From assembly GCA_023897205.1 (NCBI GenBank), contig JAHWDD010000001.1:744001-808000 (forward strand): a stretch of 64,000 nucleotides of DNA, written 5' to 3'. A program made the position numbers and the translations under genes. Positions 25,486-37,007 of the stretch are shown here, piece after piece; the stretch's first letter is position 1; each line of letters starts with the position of its first letter. The notes under the pieces were generated by a model. The model worked only from the letters and a program-made list of their open reading frames with translations, searched no databases and was not told the DNA's origin. The stretch is from Exophiala sp. HKRS030 (lineage: Eukaryota; Ascomycota; Eurotiomycetes; Chaetothyriales; Herpotrichiellaceae).

Positions 25486-26728
25486 ATGGAGCAGCAAAAT
25501 CAGAAGAATACCGGCCCTCCCATATATGACATTAGCCAGGGCGGTCACTATGGAGCCAGCGCTGCTGTGAGTACTGGCCTTTGTGCTTCCCTATGTATCT
25601 TCGGGCCCCTCAAATTGGGAGTACTATGCGCCGCAGTCAAATCAATCCGCGATAAGCGCATATGGTTTTACCTGAACTTTGAATCATCAATTGGTCGCGC
25701 ATCGCATCAGAACATACGGCTGACTTGTCTTTATAGCTATCCGCTCAAGGCTACGTTCCTCATACGGAATTGTACTCAGGACTTTGGTCAAATGTACGTG
25801 TGCCTAGCCGCCCTCTTGCTCGAAAGCTCCCTTCTAACATTTCCCTAGATCAACCAAGGTCTCACTGGCCCTTCGCGCGAAATCCTCGCAACTTACTGGC
25901 AGCAAACTATCAATCATCTGGAGACGGACACTCACGATTTCAAAATCCATCAACTACCGCTAGCACGGATCAAGAAAGTCATGAAGGCGGATCCCGAAGT
26001 CAAGATGATCTCTGCAGAAGCGCCCATCCTATTCGCAAAGGGTTGCGACATCTTCATCACAGAATTAACCATGCGAGCGTGGATCCATGCGGAGGATAAC
26101 AAGCGAAGGACTCTCCAACGGAGCGATATTGCGGCAGCGCTCGCCAAGAGCGACATGTTCGATTTCCTCATTGACATCGTCCCGCGCGAAGATAGTGCCG
26201 GTCATGGAAGCGGCGCAAAACGACCCAACACCAGCGGCCAAGGTGCCGCCCAAGTCTCACAGCAACAGCCTCAACAGCAAATGGCTCCTCCAGACTATGG
26301 CATGCCTCAGCACCCCTCCATGGGACCTCCAGACCAGCAATACGGGAGAGCACAAATGTATCCCGGCCATATGGGTGGTGACGGTCAGCAGGACCCCAAC
26401 CAGGGCTATGGCCAGCCTCCTCAAATGTTTGGCGGGAACGACATGTACAACCCCTACACGCAAGGTCAATTTGGCGGAGGAGCTCAACAGGTAGGCTGAT
26501 ATCCATTATGATTTCTTCTATACTGTACGGAAAAGTCCCACCCCGTTGCATTTCAGGATTCACTCGAGCCCACGTTTGGTCGAAACACTTGGCTGACCAG
26601 ATCCACCACTACAGATGTATTCAAACATTCCGGGACAGAGGCCTCAGAGTCAAGGCTATGGCGCGCCAAGGCCTGGAACAGCAGGGCGTAATGAGCCTGT
26701 GAACGAGCCAGGATATGGACCCGGCTAG
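25486..26728 (+). CDS. hapE: CCAAT-binding complex subunit HapE (NF-YC/Hap5)
   Basis: Histone-fold subunit of the HapB/C/E CCAAT-binding complex, about 297 residues. The complex works in the nucleus as a general activator and, with HapX, in iron and redox control. Exons are 25486-25566, 25737-25793, 25849-26490 and 26615-26728, all joined in phase 0. The stretch [20 protein letters not shown] precedes the histone fold [20 protein letters not shown], which starts near residue 82 and runs to [12 protein letters not shown] near 160. The tail is rich in Gln, Pro and Gly. Retaining the last intron adds only Val-Gly before a TGA, whereas splicing adds a 37-residue tail beginning [12 protein letters not shown], so an alternative C terminus is possible. 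Confidence 0.95.
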
Positions 26729-27835
26729 GCACAGGTTCCCATTGATCACGGGCTGGTACTGTCGATGTTCAAGAGAAAGCTGGAGATGCCTACAGGAGAA
26801 GAAGAAGCGAGGATGAAGAAGAAGACTTATGGATTACCCGGACATGTGCATTTCAGAAAATCGGTGACTGGTTTGAGATGTACGGCGAACATTGATCGCC
26901 TGCAACATCAGTCGCCGCTGCAAAGTTTTGTTTTCGATGTTTCGCATATTGCAACACACACTTGACTTTGGTCCTAAGATTCCACCACTATTTGGTTCTT
27001 TTTTTTTCCCAGACTCTATACACGATACCCCCGGGGAACAGTAACGCCATTCATGTCAGCCGAACCAGTCAGCACAGACGTACGTGGAGGGAAACAGGGA
27101 ACACGAGCATTATTCTTTTTTGATCTTTCATTGGTACAGTATCATTACCATGGACCGCTTTGCCAACGATCAAGCGGGTAGTGGCCAAACACGCTCTTTG
27201 ACCGGACGACTTTTTTGCAACTTGTATGGATATATAGTAGGGGAGAATGTAAGCCTTTTCTTTCACCGCCTCAGCCCAGGCACTCCGTACATGTATGTGA
27301 CTCGTCATGCCTGTCGCACCTTTCCACAAGGATAGGATCTTTGTCCAAGCTCGTGATGACAAGGTACATACCCAGGTACCTTACCTGTACCTACTTAGAC
27401 GAGGAGTACCTAGTGAATGTGGCGTTTTTAACGTATTGTCATATATTACGCACCTTTCCACAACGGGAATGTTGTGCAGTGAATGTCGTATTTTATCCTC
27501 GTATTGCAGTATTACGCACCTGTTAGGTACCTAGGTCTAGGTAGGTAAGTACCTAGAGGTAGTCCTATCAGAACACCATTGAATATCAGGTACGCAAGAC
27601 CCAATTTGGTCTTGTTCACTTCATTGTTCAGGAGGTTTGTTTTTTTGGTTGTGATTTTGGTATGTATTAGGTAGCTTACGTACACAGTACACGGTGCACT
27701 GTAGGAGGTACCTACCCAACCTAGGTGGGTAGCCTAGGCACTGTATCGTACAACTGGCAAGACAACGCTTTCCACCATACCTGTTGTTCTGACGCCCACC
27801 GTTACTTTCGTACTGAGATTGTATACCTAGGGTAC
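26729..27835. other. Convergent intergenic region with short repeats
   Basis: Between the 3' ends of hapE and sec15. No gene seen. It is rich in CCTAGGTA and GGTACCTA palindromic words (about 27361-27410, 27520-27560 and 27690-27850) and carries an imperfect direct duplication at 27413-27521. Confidence 0.6.
27413..27521 (+). repeat. Imperfect direct duplication, about 43 bp units
   Basis: Unit one is 27413-27455 and unit two 27479-27521. Both start with GTGAATGT and end with ATTACGCACCT, with a diverged centre. A related 15-bp word, CGCACCTTTCCACAA, occurs at 27315-27329 and again at 27449-27463. The repeats are non-coding. Confidence 0.75.
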
Positions 27836-30302
27836 CTATCTACCTGTATTCATGAACCTATTTTGCAGCGCGGCAAATGTGGCATTGCCTCTCATGCTGG
27901 CCTGGTGTCCAGAGGCCGGGCTCTGAGGGCCAGGCGTACCGGCGCCACTTCCCCGATCGTGACCGCCGCCGCCTGCGGTCGGGCTCTGCACGTGGACGTG
28001 GACGACCTTTTCCAGCAACTGCGGGCCCTTGAGAGGGTCGACGTTGCGGTACTTCTTGTTCCGCAGGGATATGTCGTAGAACTCGTCGGGTTGGTCGGTG
28101 GACATGAGGGCGACGGTCTGGATGAGCTCGTCGAGACTCTCGAGGAGGATGGAGTTGTTCGGGAGGGTCTCGACGTAGCTGCGGAAGTGGTCGATGTCCA
28201 TGGACAGTTGGGCGATGGCGGTCGTGGTGATGCGCCCGACCGACGGGGAGAGGGGCAGAGAGAGGATCGACGACGCCGTGTACGAGATGGCGTTGAAGAG
28301 CATGAGATCCTTCAGCGACGACGGGAGGGACAGGAGCACCGAGTTGATGATGTTGGCGAGGTAGCGCGTCAGGGTGAGGATGTAGTTGGAGGGTTCCGTG
28401 GGCGGCTGGCGAGACAGCCAATCGTACTCGGCCGTCTCGATGAGGTCCGACACTTTGCTGTTGACGAGCTCGAAGATGCGGTTTTCCGCCGTCTTTTGGT
28501 GCTGGGAAAATTGCGACGTCGCGCGGAGGGTGATGGCAGGTCCTGCCTGCGCGGTTGTGCGCGCCGAGGCGAGGAGGGTTTCGAGCTCGTGGCACGCCGT
28601 CGTGAAGTGGGAGAGGTTGATCAGGATCTGCACGATCTGACCGAGATACTGGGACGAGAGCTTGGAGACGAGGCTGGCGCAGACCTTGGTGCAGAGGAGA
28701 TCATCCAGCGAGGTGAGAAGTTGGGCATCGATGCGCGTCGAGAGAGGCGAGGGCGCCTCGTCTTGGGAGCTGAAGAAGTAGAACTGATTCAGGAAGTTGC
28801 GGATGTCGATGCAGCAGAGCGGGTACATTTGGGAGAATGGGAAGACGGTTGGGAATGTCATTTCGTGCACTGGCCGGTCAGGTGTGTACCATGAAACATT
28901 AACCACCTTTTCGAATTCTTCGGCGTTCTGGATTGGCATTGGCATGTAGTCGTCCGTACTGACGATCTCGATAAAGTCCTCGGAGAATCGTTGCTTGAGG
29001 AGCTCGGCGTACTTGTCGAACAGGGTGAGGACGAAGTTGGACACGGACGAGGTGTTGAAGTTGAAGGTATTCATTGTCTGTATGAAGAGAGAAATTAGGT
29101 TTTTGATTTTCAAGAGGTGTTCGGCGTTGTCGACTGCGCCCAGAGCTTTGGACATGAGCGAAATGCCCTTTTGGCAGAGAGAATCCCAAAGCTCTTCAAC
29201 GTCTGTGGTGGACCGCAGGTCCGGCACCTTTTTCATAGTGGCGCGTTCCATTATAGCAAAGCCTGCGATATCTTCGAGCAATGTGTGTAGGTCTCCGAGC
29301 TCTTCGTCGACAAGTGAGATGGTGTTTTGTAGGAGGAGGTCGCGCTGAGCCCGGCGGCTGTTTGTATAGTCTGATTTAAATTTGTCCATCTGGCCGAGAG
29401 AGCGGTGGATGTGTAGTGCTTCGAAAAGAGGAGTGAAATCTACCTCCAGGTCTTCGCTTTTGAGGAGGTCATACTCTTCGTGTTCATCGGCGACCAGTTC
29501 GATTGCGGAATTGAGCTTGAAATTCGCAAGGTATGCATTTCTCTCAGACCGCTCTTTGAGACGTTGCTGGCGCAGGTCGGTATTGTAGAAGGACAGTTCG
29601 CCAAGGTATTGCGACATCTCTCGAACGCGAAAAAGCCAGGTATTGAGGTCGGCCATGACGGCTTCGGCGATGGATTTTTGAATGGCTGGAACAGATTTTT
29701 GAATCAATTCGCTCAATTTGTATTGCGTGACGCTTTGTAGGTGGACACTCTGAAGTTCGTCAAGGGCTCGTAGAGCTGCATAATGTTTCTTCTGGTCGCG
29801 GAGCTCTTGTACTTGATTAGCCAGGCGAAGCACTTCTAGGCAATCCTGCAAAGCATGACTGGCGTCGTCGATGTTTTGCCTCACACCGCGGCATTCTACG
29901 AGTGCTTTCTTCTGATCGACTAGTCTTTCTGTGCTGCTTTGGATGGACTGGTTTAGTTCGAGAATTTCATTCGTCAATGCCACGGTGCCTTGACGTATTC
30001 GGAGAAGTTGCTGGACGGAACTTGTGAACTCTTGGTGATTGGCATTACATTGTCGTTCGATCTCAGTCTCCCTTTCGGCAGCCAAATCAGATAGCTGACT
30101 GAGCAGATGCGAAGTCTTGTTGCCATAGCTGTAATCTTTTATGTAAGGTATCAATTGGTCCAGCGTGTCTGTTTCCGAGGATGAGGTCACAATCTCAAAG
30201 TCTCGGTTAGCTCGAAAATCGCAAAGCGAGGGGTGAATGGTCTCTGTTCACCTGTTGAAGCACACTACTTGTGTCATTCCCATATCGTGCTATTGAAGGC
30301 AT
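27836..30302 (-). CDS. sec15: Exocyst complex subunit Sec15
   Basis: About 802 residues, the normal size for this tethering factor, which binds Sec4-type Rab GTPase on secretory vesicles and directs them to growing tips. The main exon is 30193-27836. Its open frame has no ATG near the start, only GTG. An upstream exon at 30302-30252 supplies MPSIARYGNDTSSVLQQ, joined in phase 0 by a 58-nt intron (GTGAAC, CTAAC branch) with a GAG acceptor. The join gives IVTSSSETDTLDQLIPYIKD, matching the conserved Sec15 N terminus. The family block YAALRALDELQ and a coiled-coil N-terminal half are visible. The C terminus is a Gly/His-rich tail. Confidence 0.92.
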
Positions 30303-31955
30303 ACCGGTCTAGTAGATTCGGATCGTGTGGAAGAGCTCGGGGATGGGTCGAATCTAGGCTACTGGCGGGAAAAGGGCGCGTCGTGCATCCAAAAATCTTG
30401 GGATTGGAATCAAAAGCCGACAAACAAGCAATTCATAAAGAGGAACTGTGAGTCACACCATTTGGGATCTGAATATTCTTTCATTGAGTGTGAACATTTG
30501 AACAAGAGGTTATTGCCGGCACCAACAAACATCCTTCTCCTGATCTGACACACGAGAGGTTCACTGGAGGCAAAACCACGCTAAACGCTTTCCGGTTAGC
30601 GGCTTGCCAAGGGAGGATGAGGCATGTCGATCTTTAAACGTCAATGATATCGATCATTCACATTTGGATGATATGATGTTCTCTACATCCCTCTCCCCCC
30701 TGCTGGGGCTGGGATGTGTGTTCCCAATGTTTCATGCGTGTATATAAAAAAATGAACACTGTCAAGCCATTCCATGTGCTTGCGGAAACAACGGTGGTTT
30801 TGCCGACGTTGTGAGGGATACAGGGAATTGCAGAGCCTTTGTCACTCCGAGAAGAGATGGGCGTGTGCAACATTGAGTCGAAGACAGAAAAATGGAAGGG
30901 ATCAATCTACATCTGGCGTCTCAAGTCATTGTGACTAACAACAAGCTGAGCTCAGAGAACTGGTTGTGCTTCACAAGCTACGGATTTGTATGTGCCTATT
31001 CCAGACAACTTCTCACATTACCTCACCGTCCATCCCCTACCAGGTATCTGTCTTTACTGACTGATGGACCGGACCTCAGCTCATCTCCACTAAATTCAAC
31101 AACAGGAAGAAAAATGTGATCCATTAACTGGCTAAAAGTTAATTCGGGCGCTGGGCTCCGCGGTGATGATGGTGTCGTTGAATGATGAATCCTGCTGTGA
31201 GACGAGGTGAGCTTGAAGGAGGCGGCTGGGACCTTAGATGAAAAATACGGACTGCCGTAAGGGCGTGAATTTGGTGGTTGAATACGGTATAAAATACGCA
31301 CTTTGTATGGGACAGGCTCGTCGCAAAGCCGTCACACGCAAGATACGAGGGCTTCCTGGACAGGACTTCAGAAATTCTGCACTTTCCATTCCCTCTCACT
31401 TCCTGACGATGACATCGTCCAAAAAGGACCCACGACCAATTTCTTTTCTCCGCCGACAGTGACAAAGGTATGGCAGAAAACGCTGGGTGGTGAGAGCGGC
31501 TGGGAGAGGATTGCTCCTTCCCTTCTATATAAACCCCCTCTCCCCCTCCCCTCTTCTCATTTTATCCCACCACCATTATTCATATTTTCTCTTGATCACA
31601 CAACTCCTTTGTCCTGTCTTTATTCATCATTCTTACTCCCGACAACCTCTACGCTCTTTTCGAACATCTTGCCTCAACATCATCATTCGACTCTGGTGAG
31701 TCGAATCCCTACGACCTTGGTTGTGGGTGATCCATCTCTCTCCTTGGAGAAATGGGCTATCTGCCTCCACGCACACCTCAATGCCCTTCTTTTCTTCCAC
31801 ATTCTCAATGTGGTGGGCGGCATTGGCTGCGAACTCCCTTGCATGTCGGATACCCTTGCCCTTGGATTGGGGTCAGGATGTATCAGTCATTGCCAAACAT
31901 TCCACGACTTTCCCCATTGGATTTTATACTGACGAATGGTTGCAGTGCAGTCAAC
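30303..31955. promoter_or_regulatory. Divergent promoter between sec15 and the Mei2-like gene, with TATA box
   Basis: A clear TATATAAA box at 31526-31533 is followed by a CT-rich stretch with a probable transcription start around 31560. A 5' UTR intron is likely at 31696-31945 (GTGAGT donor, ACTGAC branch, TTGCAG acceptor), placing the first coding ATG 11 bases after it. The rest of the region has no gene. Confidence 0.6.
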
Positions 31956-34784
31956 ATGATGAGATCTCCCTTCCGTGGGTCTGCTCCGGCTTCGAGCCCT
32001 CATTCGGAACATGACACCACCTTTCATGGAACCCCATCAACCAACTTGACCTCCTTCACTCCTGTGACTGGCAACAAGGGCTACAGAAAGCCATATGTCG
32101 AGGATGCAGAAGCCCGTGAGCCTGCAAACCATTGCTCCATCAGACAAACCACCCCGACGCAGACTACCAGGTATGCACTGTTGCAGCAGAACACTTTCAA
32201 CATCCATCGACTGACTGTATGCAGTGATGACGTCTTCTTGACTGCACCTACTATGAGCTCTGGCCCGCAACTCTCTCCCACTGCTCAAGTCTTCCAGCCC
32301 ATGTACACCTTCTCGCAAATGCCAAATGTGGCTCGTCGTCCTGTTCCCCCACCCCGCGCCAACCGCCCACAAGCCTTTGCTCCCAAGCCAAGTCTCCGCC
32401 GTGGCCAAGGTGCCCAACAAACTCTCGCTCCCCTTGCAACCATTGCTGGTGTCAAGACTCTCCTACAAGACAGTGTCCCAGACACTTCGGTCCGTGGTGA
32501 CAATGAGACCTCCAATTGGGAGGACCGCCGACCGGTGCCACAAGTCAAGAGCATCAATGGCCGTGGTGACAAGGAGATTGAAGCATACCTCGATCGTCTT
32601 GGTATCTGGAATGTTGACCAGATGAACTTCATGGCGAATGCCTCTGGCAAATACATCAACGACGTGCACTTTGCTGAGGGAGCCTTCAGCACCGATGAAA
32701 ATGCCACTCGTGCGCTCGCAGTCATCGGCCTTCCTGCTGAATTCCGTTCCCGCCGCATTGCAGAAGCTTTCAAGGTTTGTCTTCTGCACTCATTTGTTGC
32801 TATTGAAACTGACTGCCTTCAGCTTGAGTCCTTCCCCTCACTGAAAACCATCAATGCCTCTCAAGTCGTTGGTGGTGGTCTGTTCACCGTTGCTTTCTCC
32901 GATGTTCGCGATGCAAAGAAGGCATGGGACATCGCCGGCAAACTCGCACCACACACTCGTGTCTTCGCCCTGGCCCCAAGAGCTGTCGCTGCGGATCAAG
33001 GCTTCAACCCAAGTCACGTCAGTGACTTTGAAGGTCAGATCATCCTGTCGGTCTACTACAATGGAAATCCCAACTTCGAACAACTTGAGGCTGCTCCGAT
33101 TGTCGCTGAGATCAAGCGTCTCCTTGCTCAATGTGGCGAAGTCAAGGCAATGCACACCCTGCCATCCACCCAGCTTCATTGCCGCGATTTCCGCGTGGAG
33201 TTCTTCGACTCTGCCGCTGTTCCTGTTGCCAAGGATGTGATCAGTGGTACCATCCTCGATGTTCGTCACCTTGTCCCTCGCTTCTCTGCTTTCATGACTA
33301 ACAAGTTCTTAGGGTGGTGCTGTTCTTCACGCCGAAGCATACTCTCCAGACATCATCTTTCAATCAGATGACCCGGATGCACCGTTTGAGCAGCTCTCAA
33401 TCACTGGCCGATCCACTGTCCCAGTCGACGAAGACTACGATCGTCTCGCCTATGCCATCACCCGCGACGTTCTTCGCAATGGCCGTCGCCTCAATAACAC
33501 GAATCACAATGCTGTTGACATTGCTCGAATTCAGTCTGGCATGGACGTTCGTACTACGGTTAGTTCTGTTCTGTCATCTTAGCTGAACTCTCAATGACCC
33601 GTCTCCAGATCATGTTGCGCAACATCCCGAATCGTGTTGATCAAGGAATGCTCAAAGATCTGATTGATCACACCAGCTTTGGTCGCTACGACTTCATGTA
33701 CCTTCGCATTGGTAACTGCAACTTCAAATTTCTCAAAGAATTTGACTCACTCGTTCCAGACTTTGCCAACAACTGCAATGTCGGTTATGCCTTCATCAAC
33801 TTCGTCGATGTGAGTCCCTTCCTCTCCGTTGGTTTCATCTCGAACTTTACTGACACTACTAGGCTCCTTCGATCATCCCAGTATGACCCTCTTCATCCGC
33901 TTTTCACTTCGTCTGACCACTCACTTTTGGCAGTTTGTCCTTGCTCGTGCTGGAAAACGTTGGAATTGTTTCAATTCTGACAAGGTTGCTGAGGTGTCTT
34001 ATGCTAGTAAGTGCACACCATGTCATCATCCAGTCAGTTCACTAATGATACCTTGCAGCAATCCAAGGCAAAGACTGCTTGGTGCAGAAGTTCCGCAACT
34101 CCTCCGTCATGCTCGAACACCCAAATTTCCGCCCAAAGGTATAGGTTATCCATGCTATGATATTCACATGAAGCTGATGAGACTTGCAGTTGTTCGTTGC
34201 TGGCAATGTCCCCGATGCAGGCCAAGAAGAGAAGTTTCCTACACCCGACAATCATTCCAAGATGCGCCGATCAGTCGAAAATGCTGAACATGTCGGTCTG
34301 TATCTCCCCAGATCCATGGGCCCTCGGAACCCTCGGAACATGAACCACCCCAAATTCCAACCTCGCAATCGTCGTATGAGACGTGCTGGCCCATTCAATG
34401 CGAATGGTGTCTATCTCCCTCCTGCACGTGTTGCAAACCTGGCCCAATTCACTCCCCCGTCATCTCCAGACTCTCAGACTCCTGGCAAATACTTGGTGGA
34501 TACCAAGAGTCCCTTTGACGCATTCTCTGGCAACCCTCGCCCTTTCTCGTGAGCACAATTCGTTGCCCTCTGACTTACCACATCAGACTACTGACATCAT
34601 CTCTCTCACAGGACTTTTCGCTCCTAAGCAAGGACAAGCATACCGTGAAGAACAACGACGTCGTCGTTCTCAGTTTGATCGCGGAACACCAGGAGCTGAA
34701 AATGAATTGGACATGAATCGTCTTCGCACTGAAGATGTTCCTGCAGGCCCTCCTCGCTTCAGACGTTACATTCCACATTACTAG
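31956..34784 (+). CDS. mei2: Mei2-like RNA-binding protein
   Basis: RNA-recognition-motif protein of the Mei2 family, which in fission yeast promotes meiosis. The conserved C-terminal RRM reads IMLRNIPNRVDQGMLKDLID, YDFMYLRIDFANNCNVGYAF, then ARAGKRWNCFNSDKVAEVSY. A weaker RRM-like region precedes it (residues about 220-380). Exons: 31956-32170, 32225-32774, 32823-33260, 33313-33558, 33609-33711, 33760-33809, 33863-33880 (six codons), 33934-34006, 34059-34138, 34190-34548 and probably 34612-34784. The last exon reads GLFAPKQGQAYREEQRRRRS in a frame that does not match the only visible donor at 34549, so the 3' end is uncertain; without that exon the protein stops at 34552. The ATG at 31956 is preferred over 31752, which falls inside the likely 5' UTR intron. 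Confidence 0.85.
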
Positions 34785-35726
34785 CTCGACATGTTGGTGA
34801 CTTTGGACGTCTTCGGAGATTCAGGTCACTCGTGTTGGTTGAGATTGTTGGGGGGTTTTCAGTGTTGAGGTCTGGAAAGTCCTGTCATGCCCTCGGGCTT
34901 GGATGGTTTCTTGCCACCCTCTTGGGGTTGGTCCTTTGCTCTTGGACTTTTGATCCTGAGCACACCATCATTTCAGTGTTTTTTTGCTTGAGAGCATATC
35001 TTTTCCCCCTGCATCATTCCTCACGTCGACGATACCCCTTGGTGTTGTGTCACCAATGCCTTAATCTTGCAAGTTTTCATTTTTCTTCAAATGTCTTTCG
35101 AGCTCTGCATGTCATGTGTTGACAGAAAAGATGGAAAGGCATATGAGAAATGCCATCATGGAAAGCCATTTTCATGTATGATCACCACGGGTGATCCACT
35201 AGTTAACAAAAAAAATTGACTTGATCAATGACAATACTATTGAGTCAAATACATGTTCTCAACCTCCTGACTTGTTGTGGATGGGTTTCCATCAGTGCTA
35301 CCCGATATACTAACATTCAGTCGCTCCTTGCTACGTTACAGAACCAGCACGGGGCCATCAAACACAAGAACAGGTTCAGGTTCATGCGTTGTACAATGAA
35401 CCCAGCTAGCATTCTTTGATTCTTCTCGCTCCCCGGAATGATCTTTTCTTCAACAACGGCTCATTGTAATACGAGAGTCCAATCTAGGTGGACTCATGGT
35501 CATTCGGAGCGGATTTACCATTGGGCTGAGAAGTTCCTATACCTAGGGTTGGACGCCTTGAGTAATATTCCATAGGGCATTCCATAGGGAGCATGTCAGT
35601 CTGTTCTCTCCGTACAAGGATTTGAAAAAGCTAAAGGCTCCAATCTCTCAGACGGACACGGGCAACTATGATGGTAGAACGCGACGAAAAGGGAAAGTGG
35701 TGATACACGTCCTGACGATTTCTTTT
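34785..35726. other. Convergent 3' region, no gene seen
   Basis: 3' flanks of the Mei2-like gene and the dioxygenase gene. T-rich near 34980. No supported coding frame. Confidence 0.6.
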
Positions 35727-37007
35727 TCATCGAAGGACCGTTTCATCGCGATATTGCTTCAAGAAGGGAACGGGTTTCGACCCGGCCGTGCCTCTTTCCT
35801 CCCTGGTTGATTTCCCTTCTGCGCGTAACCTCCTCGCCTCAGCGGCGGCCGGTTGCACAATGTACCTTGACACGATGGCGATGTGTCTCGTCCTGAACTG
35901 CTTGAACGCATCCAGTACGGCATGAAAAGCAGCATTGACGAGTGTTGTTACTTGAGCTTGGTCGTTGGGGCTTGGGTTGGCGTCTATGATTTGGCGGAGT
36001 GACGGTAACGCTTCCACGGCTTGGAGGAACTCACGGTGATGTCGGGGCATGTAAGCGCGCATGGTGACGAGGAATCTCGACTCGTGACGGATGCCGAACA
36101 TGTGGTCGAGGAATTGAAACATGGCGCTCTGGCAGGCGCTGGCTCCGACGCACTTGACGCCGGCGACTCCTCCTCCTTCTCCTCGAGTCCCGCCACTACT
36201 CCTCCTACCACTACCACATTGGTACGTGACGCCGTCTGGGAGACCTTTCTCTTCGGCGCCGGCACTGCCGGCGAGCATGGGGCGGATGTCGCGGTGGAAG
36301 ATGGTCGGGTCACAATTTTCAAAAAGGACCGAGAGCATCTCGGTCATCTTGGTGAATGTGCGAGTGCATTCTTCCAGGAACGGGAGGAGGTGGAGGAGGA
36401 GGAGGTCCTCCGAGTATTGGTGCACGCCCAGAAGGAGCGGGATGAGGTGGCCAGCTTCGGTTTCGACCATGGTTGGAACGAGGTTGAAGGCATCTTCGTC
36501 CCTTGTGCCGGTGAATGTGGTGTAGCATTTGATCGTCCTGAAGTTGGAGAGATCTGGAGAAGAGGAGGCTGATGAGTCCGAGCCGGTGTGATCTTTGTCG
36601 TGGCCTGTTATGGGTTCCCAATTCCACAGAGATGAGCCGGCGTAGCTGAGGACGGGCTGCATTCCGAGATGATCACAGACTTTGGTGAACGGGTCGCCGA
36701 TGCTAGCTGGGATGGTAGACGACGGATTGCTTCTGTCTTGCCAGATGTATCCTTGACTGAGGTACCCCAGGAGAATGTACGCTCGTTGCCAGTGCGCGAG
36801 CGTGGTCAAGTGTTTGGTGTCGAGGACCTCGAGGTCGTCAATGGTCGACCGCACGCTCTGCGTCTGCAAAAGATGCGGGATTTGGGAACACAGATGTCGC
36901 CATGGATTGTAGTACTCTGGCAGTGCTGTGGACTTGCTGGGCACGAAGCCTGTACGGAGGTCGATGTCGTAGTGTTCGGGGTTGGGAATGGGTGGACGAG
37001 TCTGCAT
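35727..37007 (-). CDS. ido: Indoleamine 2,3-dioxygenase
   Basis: Haem enzyme of 426 residues that opens the indole ring of tryptophan to N-formylkynurenine, the first step of the kynurenine route to NAD. Family landmarks are PEHYDIDLRTGFVP near the N terminus, LSYAGSSLWNWEPI, DPTIFHRDIRPMLAG, the distal-pocket block VGASACQSAMFQFLDHMFGI, and RTRHIAIVSRYIV, whose His375 is the expected proximal haem ligand. A low-complexity Gly/Ser/Arg insertion (about residues 270-300, with SSGGTRGEGGG) sits just before the distal-pocket block, and the usual GGSAxQS reads GASACQS. It is a single exon with its start at 37007. Fungi often have several IDO copies, and this looks like a divergent one. Confidence 0.92.
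   Translation of the reverse strand: MQTRPPIPNPEHYDIDLRTGFVPSKSTALPEYYNPWRHLCSQIPHLLQTQSVRSTIDDLEVLDTKHLTTLAHWQRAYILLGYLSQGYIWQDRSNPSSTIPASIGDPFTKVCDHLGMQPVLSYAGSSLWNWEPITGHDKDHTGSDSSASSSPDLSNFRTIKCYTTFTGTRDEDAFNLVPTMVETEAGHLIPLLLGVHQYSEDLLLLHLLPFLEECTRTFTKMTEMLSVLFENCDPTIFHRDIRPMLAGSAGAEEKGLPDGVTYQCGSGRRSSGGTRGEGGGVAGVKCVGASACQSAMFQFLDHMFGIRHESRFLVTMRAYMPRHHREFLQAVEALPSLRQIIDANPSPNDQAQVTTLVNAAFHAVLDAFKQFRTRHIAIVSRYIVQPAAAEARRLRAEGKSTREERGTAGSKPVPFLKQYRDETVLR

Noticed and set aside
27725..28894. Plus-strand open frame of 389 codons
   Set aside because: Antisense shadow of sec15; low-complexity Val/Asp/Glu/Arg composition.
31752..31955. ATG at 31752 as the normal start of the Mei2-like protein
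   Set aside because: It lies inside a well-formed 5' UTR intron and encodes an unconserved-looking Pro/Cys-rich stretch; kept only as a retained-intron option.
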